DNA from: Promicromonospora soli
Lineage (GTDB): Bacteria > Actinomycetota > Actinomycetes > Actinomycetales > Cellulomonadaceae
Reading direction: 5' to 3'
Length of the DNA: 64,000 nt
Assembly: GCF_014653785.1 (NCBI RefSeq)
Contig: NZ_BNAS01000010.1
Location: forward strand, 62,001-126,000
Part shown: positions 7,368 to 15,027 of the stretch, in pieces
How positions within the stretch are numbered: position 1 is the stretch's first letter
How the letters are laid out: each line of letters begins with the position of its first letter
Position numbers and translations under genes: made by a program
The notes under the pieces: generated by a model
What the model saw: the letters and a program-made list of their open reading frames with translations, nothing else
What the model was told of the DNA's origin: nothing
Databases searched by the model: none

Positions 7368-7979
7368 TCACCGCGGCGGCGGCAGCTCCGCCAGCAGTTC
7401 CTCCAGCTGTGCCCGCGTCGTGGCCACGTACCCGCCCCGCAGGCGCATCGCCGCATCCCACACCTCGCGCTCCCCCGACGTCTGCCGCTCCAGCACGCTC
7501 ATGTTCTCGGTGAGGTCGAGGCGCCGGTTGAACCCCTGGACGGTGTCGCGCCACCGGTGCAGACCGGACACGAGGACGGCATCCCTGCGCCGGTCGAGCG
7601 CGCCCGAGACGAGCGCCGCGTCGACCGCGGAGACCGCGAGCCGCGCAAAGACGGCTCGCGGGCGGTCGTCCGCAGCGCGCGCGAACCCGTTGTCCGCGAG
7701 GATCGCCCGGTTCCGCTCCAGCTCCCGCCGGATCACGGTCAGCACCTGGGCGCGTCGCTCGGCCTCGGCGCTCAGTCGCTCGACGACGAGCCCCGTCATG
7801 CCGGCGACCAGCGTCAGCGAGTTGACCGCCGGCTCCCAGCGCGGCTCTCCCGGGAGCGCGAACCACAGGACGCCGAGGACGAACGCTGTGGCCAGCAGCA
7901 GATAGGTGACCGTGGCGACGGCGGTGCGCGCGACAGTCACGTGGCGCTCCACCACCCACCGCAGGCCGGCCATGCTCAC
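7368..7979 (-). CDS. uncharacterised two-TM membrane protein (paralogue of the protein at 16164)
   Basis: About 203 residues. Two adjacent hydrophobic segments (near residues 18-42 and 52-70) are joined by a short loop with RWEPAVNSL, followed by a charged, probably coiled-coil cytoplasmic region (VERLSAEAERRAQVL, RRELERNRAIL) and a domain with LAVSAVDAALVSGAL and LHRWRDTVQGFNRRLDL. The same signatures in the same order occur in the protein at 16164-16799, so both form one family that I do not recognise. The GTG at 7979 overlaps the upstream gene's TGA (GTGA), which favours it over the ATG at 7973. Function unknown; the paralogue is coupled to a methyltransferase-like gene. Confidence 0.75.
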   Translation of the reverse strand: MSMAGLRWVVERHVTVARTAVATVTYLLLATAFVLGVLWFALPGEPRWEPAVNSLTLVAGMTGLVVERLSAEAERRAQVLTVIRRELERNRAILADNGFARAADDRPRAVFARLAVSAVDAALVSGALDRRRDAVLVSGLHRWRDTVQGFNRRLDLTENMSVLERQTSGEREVWDAAMRLRGGYVATTRAQLEELLAELPPPR

Positions 7980-8284
7980 GCCCAGATCGTGAACGGCCGG
8001 TCGTCCGCCCTCGGTTCGGCGCCCTCCGGCCGCCCCACGAGGTAGACCCGGTCGCCCGGCCGGAGCGCGCCCTGAACACGGTCGAGGGCATCCGCGGCGT
8101 CGTCGGCGTCGGTCACCACCAGGTCCAGGTGAACGGAAAGGACGCGGGGCTGAACCGGCCCCGAAGCCTGACCAGGTTCCGGCGAGCCGACGTCGGCCCG
8201 CACTTTCCGCAGGAGGTGCGGCACCGCTCGGACCAGCACGCCGAGCCGGCGCCCTACGGGCTGCTGCACTGTCGGTTCGGCCAT
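7976..8284 (-). CDS. small protein of unknown function upstream of the membrane protein
   Basis: A 102-residue soluble protein. After a basic, variable N-terminus, the region from about residue 45 (RVLSVHLDLVVTDADDAAD, then VQGALRPGDRVYLVGR) looks like an alternating alpha/beta domain with a DxDD acidic cluster, but no family is evident to me. GGAGG lies 12 nt before the ATG at 8284. The stop overlaps the next start by 4 bp, so it is translated with the two-TM protein, in the position held by the methyltransferase-like gene in the paralogous pair. It may be the cytoplasmic partner of that membrane protein. Confidence 0.65.
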   Translation of the reverse strand: MAEPTVQQPVGRRLGVLVRAVPHLLRKVRADVGSPEPGQASGPVQPRVLSVHLDLVVTDADDAADALDRVQGALRPGDRVYLVGRPEGAEPRADDRPFTIWA

Positions 8285-8526
8285 GTCGGTTCATCCTCCG
8301 GCGCGGGCTGGCAGTTCATCGCTGCACAACCAGGCTAGCCGCGTCCGACATAAGTATCTAGTTTGTTCAACAATTTGCCCTTGTCCCATGCGCGGTACCA
8401 GAGCGTGGCCAACGGGTTCCCAGGACCCTCCCAGCCAGTACCAGGCTTAGCCCAGCGGCACCACAGGGCACCACCGGGTCCATGCGTTTACCTCTGGTTC
8501 ATCACCTCGCAAACCCCGGAGAACCG
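8285..8526. promoter_or_regulatory. AT-rich divergent promoter region
   Basis: Separates the leftward small-protein/membrane-protein pair from the rightward DUF4956 operon. It holds an AT-rich stretch around 8349-8375 with a short palindrome TTGTTCAACAA (8363-8373). No gene seen. Confidence 0.35.
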
Positions 8527-9171
8527 ATGAATCAGTTCTTGCTCTATGCGGTCGACCTTGTCGCCGTCACCCTCCTGACCTTCGCCCTGTACTTCCCGCG
8601 GCACCGCCGGCGGGACCTCGTTGTCGCTTACCTCGGCGTCAACGTGGGCGTGCTCGCGGTGTCCGCGACGCTCTCCGCGAGCGCCGTCGCGGCGGGCCTG
8701 GGACTGGGCCTGTTCGGCGTCCTGTCGATCATCCGGCTGCGTTCCTCGGAGCTGTCGCAGCACGAGGTCGCGTACTACTTCGCGTCGCTCGCCCTCGGCC
8801 TGCTGGGCGGCCTGGGGACGAGCACCGGGTGGCTGGGGATCGCGGGCAGCGGCCTGATCCTGCTGGTCATGGCGCTGGCCGACCATCCGCGCCTGTTCGC
8901 CCGGCACCACAGCCAGCTGGTGGTGCTGGACCGCGCAATCGCCGACCAAGTAGAGCTGGTGAGGCATCTGGAGCAGTTGCTGGGGGCGCGGGTACACACG
9001 CTCTCCGTGCAGCGCCTGGACCTCGTGAACGACTCCACCTGGGTGGACGTCCGCTACTCGGAGGCGCGCCGCCTGCCCGTCGTGACCGACGACGGCACCG
9101 GCGCCCCCATCACCCTGCATCAGGGGGCCACGGCCGACGGACGCTCGGAGCTGGCGGCGGCGGCCCGATGA
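8527..9171 (+). CDS. DUF4956 membrane protein
   Basis: A 214-residue integral membrane protein. Four hydrophobic segments fill the first ~130 residues (from FLLYAVDLVAVTLLTFALYF to SGLILLVMALAD), with the conserved internal stretch GLFGVLSIIRLRSSELSQHE typical of DUF4956, then a soluble C-terminal part of about 80 residues. GGAGAA precedes the ATG. Its stop overlaps the next start (ATGA). Members of this family sit beside VTC-domain polyphosphate-polymerase-like proteins and CotH or Cthe_2159 surface proteins in many Gram-positives; a role in exporting or anchoring the product is only inferred. Confidence 0.85.
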   Translation: MNQFLLYAVDLVAVTLLTFALYFPRHRRRDLVVAYLGVNVGVLAVSATLSASAVAAGLGLGLFGVLSIIRLRSSELSQHEVAYYFASLALGLLGGLGTSTGWLGIAGSGLILLVMALADHPRLFARHHSQLVVLDRAIADQVELVRHLEQLLGARVHTLSVQRLDLVNDSTWVDVRYSEARRLPVVTDDGTGAPITLHQGATADGRSELAAAAR

Positions 9172-10019
9172 TCGGCGCTCTCACCCCGGTCACCCTCGAC
9201 GAGCTGAACGACGTCGCCGCCCTTCAGACCCGTCGCGACCGCAAGTACGTGCTGACGCCGGACGAGCTCGACGCACTGCTCGCCACGCTCCCGCCCGCCC
9301 GGGTGCTGGAGATCGACGGCGTCCGCTCGTTCGCCTACGACTCCACCTACTTCGACACCCCCGAGCTGGACGCCTACCACCTCGCGGCGACGCGCCGCCG
9401 TCGTCGGTTCAAGGTCCGCACGCGGACCTACGTCGACACCGGGTCGTGCTTCGTCGAGGTGAAGACCCGCGCGGGCCGCGGCACCACGGTCAAGGAACGG
9501 CAGCCGCACGACGACGCCGACCACCTCGGCATCGCACGCACCTTCGTCTCGGCCCGTCTGGCCGACGCCGGCGCGCCGCGGGTCCCCGTGCTCACCCCGA
9601 CCCTGCGGTCGCGGTACCACCGCACCACGCTCCTGCTCGACGACGCACGGGTCACCCTCGACACGGGCCTCATCTGGGACCTGCTCGCGCCGGGCGGCAT
9701 GGGCCGGCACGAAATTCCGCACGAAGGTCCCCTTGGAGGCGGGCCGACCGTGCACCGCAGCGCCGCGCTTGGCGACCGTGTGGTGGTCGAGACCAAGACC
9801 GCTGCCGGCTCCGGGCCCTCGTCCGTGGACCGTCTGCTCTGGCGGGCCGGGCATCGCCCCGACCGCATCTCCAAGTACGCCACCGGGATGGCCGTGCTGC
9901 TGCCCGACCTGCCGGACGCGCCCTGGCGGCGCCTCGTCCGGCGTCGGCTCGTGCTGTCGGAGCCGAGCCTGCCCACCCCCATGACCACCGACCTGACCAG
10001 CGAGAGGACCCCCTCATGA
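9168..10019 (+). CDS. VTC-domain (polyphosphate polymerase-like) protein
   Basis: A 283-residue soluble protein with the VTC tunnel fold. Motifs include TRRDRKYVLTPDEL (basic entry residues), SFAYDSTYFDTPELDAYH, RRRRFKVRTRTYVDTGSCFVEVKTR, where the strand-borne Arg/Lys and Glu line the tunnel, and the final HRPDRISKYATGMA with the terminal Lys. In yeast Vtc4 this tunnel makes polyphosphate from ATP; activity of bacterial members is less clear. It overlaps both neighbours by 4 bp, making a strict three-gene unit. Confidence 0.87.
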   Translation: MIGALTPVTLDELNDVAALQTRRDRKYVLTPDELDALLATLPPARVLEIDGVRSFAYDSTYFDTPELDAYHLAATRRRRRFKVRTRTYVDTGSCFVEVKTRAGRGTTVKERQPHDDADHLGIARTFVSARLADAGAPRVPVLTPTLRSRYHRTTLLLDDARVTLDTGLIWDLLAPGGMGRHEIPHEGPLGGGPTVHRSAALGDRVVVETKTAAGSGPSSVDRLLWRAGHRPDRISKYATGMAVLLPDLPDAPWRRLVRRRLVLSEPSLPTPMTTDLTSERTPS

Positions 10020-11611
10020 AGATCCGCCGACCCCACCCCGTCCTGACCGCCGCACTCACCGGCGCACTGGCGATCGGCGCCCTCGCCGGGTGCAGCGCGG
10101 CCGCCGCCGAGACCACGAGCGGCACGGGTACGACCACCACAACCGTCTCCGACGTCGCGACCACCGTGGACGACGCCCTGGCCGACAACGAGGACTACAC
10201 CGGCCTCGCGGCCCTCGCCGACGAGACCTGGGACACCTCGAGCGAGACCGCTGTGTCGCTCGACGGCGACAGCGCTACCGTCTCGGGCGACGGAGCCACG
10301 GCCGACGGCTCCGCGGTCACCATCTCTGCCCCCGGCACCTACCGGATCAGCGGCACTCTCGACGACGGGCAGGTGGTCGTCAGCTCGGAGGCCGACGGCG
10401 TGGTGCGGCTCGTGCTCGACGGCGCCGACATCACCAGCTCGGCCGGCTCCGCGATCGCCGTCACCCAGGCCGACGACGTCTCGGTGGTACTCGCGGACGG
10501 CTCGTCCAACAGCCTGACCGACGCGTCGACCTACGAGGACACCAGCGAGGACGCGCCCAACGCCGCGCTGTTCTCATCCGACACCATGGTCGTCTCCGGC
10601 ACGGGTGCGCTGACCGTCACCGGCCGGTCGAACGACGGCATCGCGTCCAAGGACGGCCTCGTGATCGCGGGCGGCGACATCACCGTCACCGCTGTGGACG
10701 ACGGCGTGCGCGGCAAGGACTACCTGGTCGTCGCCGGCGGCGCCATCGACGTCGACGCCGCCGGCGACGGCCTCAAGGCGGACAACGAGGACGGCACGAA
10801 CGACGACGGCGAGACCGTCGGCTACGCGGCACTCCTCGGCGGCGAGGTGACCGTCGCGGCCGGCGACGACGGCGTGCACGCCGAGAGCGAGCTCGTCGTC
10901 GACGGCGCCACGGTCACCGTCTCCGAGTCCGTCGAGGGCCTGGAGGCGGCGCACATCCTCGTCGCGGGCGGCACTGTCGACGTCACCTCGTCCGACGACG
11001 GCTTCAACGCCGCGGGCGGCACGACCACGACCGACGAGACGTCCTCCGATGCGCCCGCCGAGGGCGAGGCTCCGGCGTCGGACGCGATGCCGCAGGGGGA
11101 GCGGCCGCAGGGCGGCGGGGGCGGCATGCCGGGCGAGGCAGCGGGTGACTTCTCGCTGGTGATCACTGGCGGCGACGTTACGGTCGACGCCGGAGGCGAC
11201 GGCCTGGACTCGAACGGGACGCTGACGGTCTCGGGCGGCGACGTGACCGTCCTCGGCCCGACGGATGCGGGCAACGGCACCCTCGACAGCGCCAGCGCGA
11301 TCACGGTGGACGGCGGCACGCTGCTTGCGGTGGGATCGTCGGGCATGCTGCAGACTCCGGGCGACGGCTCGGAGGGCTGGGTCGCCGCGACCTTCGACAC
11401 GCTGAGCGCGGGTTCGGAGCTGGCCGTGGTCGACTCGTCCGGGACGACGGTCGCCGAGGTGACGCTGACCAAGGACGCGCAGGCGGCGGTCCTGGCCTCG
11501 GCGGACGTGACCAGCGGCGAGGAGTACACGCTGCGGGCGGACGGCGCGGACGTCGCCATCGTCACCGCAGGCGAGGCGCCGGAGGGCTCGGGCATGGGCA
11601 TGCGTCCCTGA
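10016..11611 (+). CDS. lipoprotein with Cthe_2159-type carbohydrate-binding beta-helix
   Basis: A 531-residue surface lipoprotein. The signal peptide ends in LAGC (Cys near residue 26). From about residue 75 the protein is a Gly/Asp/Val repeat, with units such as SNDGIASKDGLVIAGGDI, VDDGVRGKDYLVVAGG and GDDGVHAESELVVDG, the right-handed beta-helix pattern of Cthe_2159, a calcium-dependent acidic-polysaccharide binder. A low-complexity Glu/Ala/Pro/Gly insert (about residues 345-375) interrupts the helix. The start overlaps the VTC gene. Together with DUF4956 and VTC it suggests a cell-surface anionic-polymer system (inference). Confidence 0.85.
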   Translation: MKIRRPHPVLTAALTGALAIGALAGCSAAAAETTSGTGTTTTTVSDVATTVDDALADNEDYTGLAALADETWDTSSETAVSLDGDSATVSGDGATADGSAVTISAPGTYRISGTLDDGQVVVSSEADGVVRLVLDGADITSSAGSAIAVTQADDVSVVLADGSSNSLTDASTYEDTSEDAPNAALFSSDTMVVSGTGALTVTGRSNDGIASKDGLVIAGGDITVTAVDDGVRGKDYLVVAGGAIDVDAAGDGLKADNEDGTNDDGETVGYAALLGGEVTVAAGDDGVHAESELVVDGATVTVSESVEGLEAAHILVAGGTVDVTSSDDGFNAAGGTTTTDETSSDAPAEGEAPASDAMPQGERPQGGGGGMPGEAAGDFSLVITGGDVTVDAGGDGLDSNGTLTVSGGDVTVLGPTDAGNGTLDSASAITVDGGTLLAVGSSGMLQTPGDGSEGWVAATFDTLSAGSELAVVDSSGTTVAEVTLTKDAQAAVLASADVTSGEEYTLRADGADVAIVTAGEAPEGSGMGMRP

Positions 11612-11616
11612 CCCTG

Positions 11617-11715
11617 GGTCTCGACAGGCTCGACCACCAACGGGCCAGGCTCGACCACCGACGGCCAGGCTCGACCACCGCGTGATCGCCACCGGTGGTC
11701 GAGCCTGTCGAGGCC
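11617..11715. repeat. cluster of GGTCGAGCCTGTCGAGACC-type repeats between convergent genes
   Basis: A full copy at 11617-11638 and an inverted full copy at 11694-11715 enclose two partial CAGGCTCGACCACC copies. Folded, the outer copies make a 22-bp stem with one mismatch that could terminate both converging genes. Further copies of the same element occur at 24.7, 25.3, 42.3, 62.4 and 63.1 kb. Confidence 0.8.
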
Positions 11716-11726
11716 GTGCGCGCGGA

Positions 11727-12758
11727 TCAGTACACGTACGGCCAGCCCGCGGAGTCGTAGCCGAGCAGGTTGATGCCCAGCCGCGACGCTCCGCTGTCCG
11801 TGTAGTAGTGGTAGAAGAGCGCGTCTGCGTCGCCGTCGGCGAGCACCGCCTGGTGGCCCGGACCGTGGATGCTCCCGTGGCCGGCCAAGATCTCGGTTCC
11901 GCCGCCGGACGTCATGGCGGTCCCGGCGCGGTCGACGTAGGGACCGGTGACCGACGTCGACCGCCCCACCATCACGCGGTAGGTGCTGTTCGCGCCCTGG
12001 CAGCAGGCGTCGAACGAGACGAACAGGTAGTAGTACCCGTTGCGGTAGTGGATGGTCGGCGCCTCGACGGCGCCGCCGCCCCGGCCGGCGATGCTCCGGA
12101 ACTCGGTCCCGGACCGCTTACCCGTCGCGGGGTCGAGCCGGATCATCTTGATGCCCGACCAGAACGAACCGAAGCTCATGTACCAGCGGCCCGACTGGTC
12201 GATCACGAGGTTCGGGTCTATCGCGTTCCAGTTGTCCGACGTCCTCGACTCGATGACGAGGCCCTGGTTGGTCCACGATCCCTGCGCGCCAGTCGTGCTC
12301 GTGGCCAGGAAGATGCCCGAACGGTTCGAGCCGAACGTCGAGGCCGAGTAGTACATGTAGTAGCGGCCGTTGACGTACGTGATGTCCGGCGCCCAGACGT
12401 TGTTGCTGCCGTTCGTGTACGTGTGCGCCCATGGGACGCCGTTCGGGAACGCGGCTCCGGCGTCGTTCCACTGGGTGCGGTCCGAGGACGTCTTCAGGGT
12501 GATCCCGTCGCCCGTGTGGGCGAGCAGGTAGGTGCCGCTGGGCGACTTGGCGACCTCCGGGTCGTGCACCCCGACGCTCCCGGTGACGACACCCGGACTG
12601 GGATACGCCGCCACGGCGGCGGGCGCCGCCGTCGTGCCCGACGCCGCCGTCGTGCCCGACGCCGCTGGGGTGACCGCGAGCCCTGCGGCGACGAGCAGCG
12701 CGACGGCCGCCTGTCGGCGTCGGGCGCTGCGGGTGGAACGTACTGGGACCTGGTGCAT
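11727..12758 (-). CDS. secreted GH43 alpha-L-arabinanase
   Basis: A 343-residue exported glycosidase of family 43, most like endo-1,5-alpha-L-arabinanases. A basic, hydrophobic signal region (residues 1-50) is followed by a five-blade propeller: catalytic base Asp in VGVHDPEV (about residue 66), the pKa-modulating Asp in NAIDPNLV, and the acid Glu in GAVEAPTIH. The ABN-type ending LLGYDSAGWPYVY is present. A duplicated SGTTAA unit lies in the linker after the signal. GGAGG precedes the ATG. An 18-bp perfect operator-like palindrome lies about 90 bp upstream, so sugar-responsive repression is likely. It should degrade arabinan side chains outside the cell. Confidence 0.9.
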   Translation of the reverse strand: MHQVPVRSTRSARRRQAAVALLVAAGLAVTPAASGTTAASGTTAAPAAVAAYPSPGVVTGSVGVHDPEVAKSPSGTYLLAHTGDGITLKTSSDRTQWNDAGAAFPNGVPWAHTYTNGSNNVWAPDITYVNGRYYMYYSASTFGSNRSGIFLATSTTGAQGSWTNQGLVIESRTSDNWNAIDPNLVIDQSGRWYMSFGSFWSGIKMIRLDPATGKRSGTEFRSIAGRGGGAVEAPTIHYRNGYYYLFVSFDACCQGANSTYRVMVGRSTSVTGPYVDRAGTAMTSGGGTEILAGHGSIHGPGHQAVLADGDADALFYHYYTDSGASRLGINLLGYDSAGWPYVY

Positions 12759-12844
12759 CGTTGCCTCCGTCCGTTACGAGCCGACAGCGACGGGGGCCCC
12801 ATGCGAGCGTTCATATTCCGGCGCCGGACCGTCGTCGCTCCGAC

Positions 12845-12862
12845 TTCTACAAGGTTGTAGAA
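12845..12862. promoter_or_regulatory. perfect operator-like palindrome upstream of the arabinanase
   Basis: TTCTACAA-GG-TTGTAGAA: 8-bp perfect arms around 2 bp, in a stretch more AT-rich than its surroundings, 87 bp before the GH43 start. No regulator gene is adjacent, so the repressor is encoded elsewhere. Confidence 0.6.
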
Positions 12863-13012
12863 CAGTGTGGGACGGGTGAATTCGCACGTCAAGGGGCAAA
12901 GCGGATCCGCGTTGCCGCAGGCCTCGGCCGGACCTCGCGCTCGGCCCCGCCCGGGCTGTTGAACCCTGCCGAATGCGAGGTAGTGTGCCGACACCGCCGA
13001 GGGAGGACACCG

Positions 13013-13969
13013 ATGCCCGCGCCCACGCTCTTCGACTACTCGGACCACAGTCCGTACTCGAACCCTGGAACCCACACGGGGTTCTTCACCGAGCTGAGCA
13101 CCGACCCGGAAGACCTGCACCAGTTCGTCTGCTCCGCCGTCGTGCACTACCGGGCCGGTGGCCCGCGACTGACCGAGGCGCAGAGAGCCGACCCGGACCG
13201 CCGCTGGCTGACCTCGATCCTGGACGCCGCCGAGATGCGCGCCCCGCTCGACGGTCCGCGCACGCAGGCGCAGCAGGTGGCCGGCTGCTGCCGCGACCAC
13301 ACGCTCCTCGCGCTCGGCGTGCTGCGCACGCACGGGATCCCGGCGCGGTCCCGGATCGGTTTCGCCACGTACTTCACGCCGGGCTGGCACGCCGACCACG
13401 TGGTGGGCGAGCGCTGGGACGGCGACCGCTGGGTGCGGTTCGACCCGGAGCTCGACCGACAGGACTTCGACTTCGACGTCCACGACATGCCCACCGGACC
13501 CGAGTCGCCGTTCCGCACCGCTGCCGAGTCGTGGCTGGCGATCCGCGCCGGGACGACCGACCCGGCCACGTACGGCGTGGATCCGGATCTGCCGGGGCTG
13601 AGCGGCCGGGACTTCGTGCGCGACTACGTGCTGCTCGAGGTGGCGCACCGGCACCGCGACGAGCTGCTGCTCTGGGACCTGTGGGGATCGCGGCTCAGGA
13701 GCCCGGTCGTCCGCGAGGCGGAAGGCGGGCCTGCGGCCTCCTGGATCCAGGAGGCCGGCCTGCCGGGCGCCGACGTGTCCGACGCCGAGCTCGACACCGT
13801 CGCCGACGAGCTCGCCTACCTGCTCGTCGCTTCCGACGCCGGTGACGAGTCGGCGGCCGACCAGCTCGCCGAGCTGTACCGCGAGGACGTGCGGCTGCAC
13901 CCGGCCGAACGCGTGCTGACGCTCTCCCCCACGGGCCACGCCGGCATAACGGACCTCTCCGCCCACTGA
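13013..13969 (+). CDS. transglutaminase-like domain protein
   Basis: A 318-residue cytoplasmic protein with a transglutaminase/protease-like core. The catalytic Cys is in GCCRDHTLLALGVLRTHG, the His in WHADHVVGE and the Asp in RWVRFDPEL, in the right order and spacing. The GIPARSRIGF strand between them is typical. The ~120 residues after the core are helical and variable. GGGAGG at 13000-13006 and the ATG at 13013 define the start. No signal peptide. Substrate unknown: amide hydrolysis or peptide cleavage are as likely as cross-linking. Confidence 0.85.
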   Translation: MPAPTLFDYSDHSPYSNPGTHTGFFTELSTDPEDLHQFVCSAVVHYRAGGPRLTEAQRADPDRRWLTSILDAAEMRAPLDGPRTQAQQVAGCCRDHTLLALGVLRTHGIPARSRIGFATYFTPGWHADHVVGERWDGDRWVRFDPELDRQDFDFDVHDMPTGPESPFRTAAESWLAIRAGTTDPATYGVDPDLPGLSGRDFVRDYVLLEVAHRHRDELLLWDLWGSRLRSPVVREAEGGPAASWIQEAGLPGADVSDAELDTVADELAYLLVASDAGDESAADQLAELYREDVRLHPAERVLTLSPTGHAGITDLSAH

Positions 13970-13971
13970 CG

Positions 13972-14038
13972 TTTGTTGCGGGCGTGATCGTTGCGACTGT
14001 CCGCCCGTTTTAGGCGCAACGATCACGCCCACAACAAA
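13972..14038 (+). repeat. 66-bp palindromic element, copy A
   Basis: Begins 3 bp after the transglutaminase-like stop. Terminal inverted repeats of about 23 bp (GGGCGTGATCGTTGCG inside, TTGTTG outside) flank an asymmetric centre that contains CGCCCGTTTTAGGC. Copies B, C and D lie at 41625, 45408 and 59071. Orientation here defined as plus by the centre. Can fold as a terminator between the two convergent genes. Confidence 0.9.
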
Positions 14039-14042
14039 GGGG

Positions 14043-14915
14043 TCAGAGGCGGCGGGTTAGGTCCTCCAGGACGGGGGTCACCCCCGAGTCGATCTTCACC
14101 GTCGCGTACTTGTCGCCCCGGGTGATGCCGCGGTTCACGATCACCACGGGCTTGCCCTCGTCGGCCGCGTGCCGCACGAACCGCAGCCCGCTCATCACGG
14201 TCAGCGACGAGCCGGCGACGAGCAGCGCGTCGGCGGAGTCCACCAGCGCGAACGCCCGCTCGACGCGCTCGCGCGGCACGTTCTCGCCGAAGTAGACGAT
14301 CTCCGGCTTGAGCATGCCCCCGCAGAACTCGCAGGGCGCCGGCCGGAAGTGGGCGGTCGACTCGATGACGGCGTCGGCGTCCGGCGCGATCTCGATGTCC
14401 GCGACATCGCCGACGGACTCCAGGAAGCCTGGATTGAGGGCGTCGAGCCGCTCGGCGAGGTGCGCGCGGGAGATGACCCGGGCGCAGGACAGGCAGATCA
14501 CGCGGTCGTAGCGTCCGTGCAGGTCGATGACGTTGCGGGAGCCCGCATCCTCGTGCAGCAGGTCCACGTTCTGGGTGATGATCCCGGCGAGGATGTCGCG
14601 CTCCTCGAGCCGGACGAGCGCCCGGTGGCCCGCGTTCGGCGCGGTGCGGTTCACGTGCTGCCAGCCGACGTGGTTGCGCGCCCAGTAGTGCCGGCGGAAC
14701 TCCTCGTCGCCCACGAACTGCTGGTAGGTCATCGGGCTGCGCGGCGGGGAGTCGGGGCCCCGGTAGTCGGGGATCCCGGAGTCGGTCGAGACCCCGGCAC
14801 CCGTGAGTGCGGTGATCCGGAGGCCGCTGAGGACCGCTACGGCGTCGTCCACGGTGGTGCGGGCGACCTCGACGGCCTCGGGCTGCCAGGTCGTGGGGCG
14901 GGCTTGAGGAAACAC
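14043..14915 (-). CDS. Sir2-family NAD-dependent protein deacylase
   Basis: A 290-residue sirtuin. It shows TALTGAGVSTDSGIPDYRG (NAD-binding), ITQNVDLLHEDAGS, the catalytic His in DLHGRYDRVICLSC, and the four zinc Cys in CLSC and CEFC. The stretch YFGENVP and the late GSSLTVMSG loop are standard. It should remove acetyl or other acyl groups from Lys, giving nicotinamide and O-acyl-ADP-ribose. The start is uncertain: GTG at 14915 is the nearest start before the conserved region, but no good ribosome site is seen. Divergent from the methyltransferase-like gene. Confidence 0.92.
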   Translation of the reverse strand: MFPQARPTTWQPEAVEVARTTVDDAVAVLSGLRITALTGAGVSTDSGIPDYRGPDSPPRSPMTYQQFVGDEEFRRHYWARNHVGWQHVNRTAPNAGHRALVRLEERDILAGIITQNVDLLHEDAGSRNVIDLHGRYDRVICLSCARVISRAHLAERLDALNPGFLESVGDVADIEIAPDADAVIESTAHFRPAPCEFCGGMLKPEIVYFGENVPRERVERAFALVDSADALLVAGSSLTVMSGLRFVRHAADEGKPVVIVNRGITRGDKYATVKIDSGVTPVLEDLTRRL

Positions 14916-15027
14916 CCTACGAGGGTATGCCGCGAGCGGGCCGCCGTCCTTGCCATGTGTTCCATTTCGCAGTGCCCCACATCCCGCTAACCTGGGATTT
15001 CTTTGCACCGGAGCATGAGGGGACCGC

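Noticed and set aside
8285-8526. Riboswitch in the leader of the DUF4956 operon
   Set aside because: No conserved aptamer core recognised; only an AT-rich promoter-like stretch and a short palindrome.
13972-14038. Simple terminator as full explanation of the 66-bp palindromes
   Set aside because: Near-identical sequence at four unrelated sites, with both orientations of the asymmetric centre, goes beyond what independent terminators would share. A terminator function may still be present.
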